From positions 1 to 6,605 of the forward strand of contig JBGTLA010000121.1 of assembly GCA_041744375.1 (NCBI GenBank): a stretch of DNA of 6,605 nt. The letters run 5' to 3'. Origin of the DNA: JBGTLA01 sp041744375. GTDB lineage: Bacteria > Actinomycetota > Acidimicrobiia > Spongiisociales > ZC4RG35. A program made the translations under genes and the position numbers. Each line of letters starts with the position of its first letter. The first letter of the stretch is position 1. The notes under the pieces are model-generated. The model was given only the letters and a program-made list of their open reading frames with translations, ran no database searches and was not told the origin of the DNA. Of the stretch, positions 5,793 to 6,605 are shown piece after piece.

Positions 5793-6559
5793 GAACGTTC
5801 GTGATCCTGGTGGCGGCGGCGGCCTTGACGTTGGCGTCGTTGTGGCTGATCCAGCGCCGTCTCATTTATCTCCCGGATCCGTCCACCCCACCCGCACCCG
5901 CCGGAGTGGAGGTGGTGGAAATCGTCACCGACGATGGCCTCGGGCTGGCGGCGTGGTGGGTCCTGGGGAGGACGCCCGAGGTGGCCGTAGCGGTCTTCAA
6001 CGGGAACGCCGGTCATCGCGCCCATCGCCTGGGGCTGGCGGAGGCGATCGCCGATCGCGGGCCGAGCGTCCTCCTCGTCGACTACCGGGGGTATGGAGGT
6101 AACCCCGGCTCACCCAGCCAGGACGGGTTGGTGAAGGACGCCCGCGCCGTCGGAGAGTGGCTGACGGCCCGTGACCTCGATCGCTTCGTCTACCTCGGCG
6201 AGTCGTTGGGGGGTGGTCCGGCGGCGGCACTGGCCTCCGAGCTACCACCCCACGCCCTCGTCTTGCGGTCTCCCTTCCCCGACCTGGCGTCGGTGGGCAG
6301 GATCCATTACCCGTTCATCCCCATGTCCCTGCTCCTCCGGGACCGGTTCGAGGTCAGCGAGTGGTTGACGTTTGTCGACGCTCCCGTCACCGTGGTGGCC
6401 GGATCCGACGACCGCATCGTGCCCTTGCGCCTGTCCGCACAGGTGGCGGAGGCCGCCGGCGCCGATCTGGTCATCGTCGAGGGAGCCGACCACAACGATC
6501 CCGCTCTCGGCCGGGGCCCTCTGCTCATCGACGCGATCGTGGCGGCCGCCGGCGATTAG
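5789..6559 (+). CDS. Membrane-anchored alpha/beta hydrolase (ABHD13/BEM46-like)
   Basis: The product is a 256-residue serine hydrolase of the alpha/beta fold, close in style to bacterial relatives of ABHD13/ABHD17/BEM46. An N-terminal hydrophobic segment (3-20) followed by QRR suggests a signal anchor with the catalytic domain outside the membrane, or an uncleaved signal. FNGNAGHR (70-77) supplies the oxyanion hole. VDYRGYGGNPGSPS (97-110) is the typical loop before the nucleophile elbow GESLGG, with Ser139. The triad is completed by Asp208 in AGSDDRIVP and His235 in EGADHND. SPFPDL (161-166) and HYPFIPMSLLLRDRFE (173-188) also match the family. The substrate is unknown; esterase or thioesterase activity is the usual inference. 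I took ATG 5789 because the hydrophobic helix begins at once; GTG 5774 would add five residues (to MLRQA...) and has a better Shine-Dalgarno. It stands alone between dapE (divergent) and the next plus-strand gene. Confidence 0.85.
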   Translation: MRTFVILVAAAALTLASLWLIQRRLIYLPDPSTPPAPAGVEVVEIVTDDGLGLAAWWVLGRTPEVAVAVFNGNAGHRAHRLGLAEAIADRGPSVLLVDYRGYGGNPGSPSQDGLVKDARAVGEWLTARDLDRFVYLGESLGGGPAAALASELPPHALVLRSPFPDLASVGRIHYPFIPMSLLLRDRFEVSEWLTFVDAPVTVVAGSDDRIVPLRLSAQVAEAAGADLVIVEGADHNDPALGRGPLLIDAIVAAAGD

Positions 6560-6569
6560 CCTGCCGCCC
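6557..6569 (+). promoter_or_regulatory. Probable leaderless promoter overlapping the hydrolase stop codon
   Basis: TAGCCT (6557-6562) begins with the TAG stop of the hydrolase gene and is followed by 7 nt and an ATG at 6570. Box type and distance match the other starts in this window, and no Shine-Dalgarno is present. With only 10 nt between the genes the downstream gene could also be co-transcribed. Confidence 0.35.
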
Positions 6570-6605
6570 ATGACCACGTCATCGGCCTCGGGTGTCGGGC
6601 TGGCC
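6570..6605 (+). CDS. Start of an unidentified gene, cut by the right window edge
   Basis: An ATG at 6570-6572 opens a frame that stays open to the edge, giving MTTSSASGVGLA. This is too short to identify. It is called because it follows the hydrolase stop by 10 nt on the same strand, is preceded by TAGCCT at 7 nt, and its Ser/Thr-rich opening is a common N-terminus. It may be an independent leaderless gene or the second gene of a unit with the hydrolase. Confidence 0.4.
   Translation, partial: MTTSSASGVGLA

Noticed and set aside
1..6605. Search for a defence system, biosynthetic cluster, phage or mobile module
   Set aside because: No nuclease, transposase, integrase, toxin, methylase or reverse transcriptase motif is visible. 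The confident genes are housekeeping or ordinary hydrolases with similar base composition across the window.

Overview
The window is gene-dense, high-GC DNA with frequent GTG starts. The gene set (gatC-gatA-gatB in that order, an actinobacterial-style DapE) and promoters of the type TAnnnT placed only 6-10 nt before a start codon suggest a high-GC actinobacterium, possibly an uncultivated lineage near Acidimicrobiia. That placement is an inference from gene style; no rRNA or other taxonomic marker is present. There is no RNA gene, CRISPR array, recognisable insertion sequence or phage gene, and no gene-free stretch longer than about 150 bases.

Layout: (1) The left 2.7 kb, minus strand, is the operon for the tRNA-dependent amidotransferase GatCAB. 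gatC and gatA are complete; gatB runs off the left edge. Both gene junctions are GTGA start/stop overlaps. (2) A 41-bp gap separates gatC from a divergent small membrane protein gene. (3) A 149-bp gap at 3030-3178 holds a 105-nt imperfect palindrome ending in near-perfect 17-bp arms. (4) A 488-residue protein on the plus strand resembles glycoside hydrolase family 57 in its overall plan and C-terminal domain but seems to lack the usual catalytic motifs. (5) Convergent to it on the minus strand is dapE (succinyl-diaminopimelate desuccinylase, lysine and peptidoglycan precursor synthesis). (6) Divergent from dapE is a membrane-anchored alpha/beta hydrolase with an intact Ser-Asp-His triad. (7) The first 12 codons of another plus-strand gene close the window.

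The genes do not form one pathway. GatCAB amidates misacylated Glu-tRNA(Gln) and/or Asp-tRNA(Asn), DapE serves cell-wall and lysine synthesis, and the rest are accessory or unknown. What links them is how they start: five of the six gene starts that lead a transcription unit have a TAnnnT box so close upstream that a leaderless or near-leaderless transcript is expected, whereas gatA and gatB, internal to the operon, have Shine-Dalgarno sequences. I do not see a convincing new multi-gene system. The best leads are the degenerate GH57-like protein, the palindrome in front of it, and the leaderless promoter pattern.
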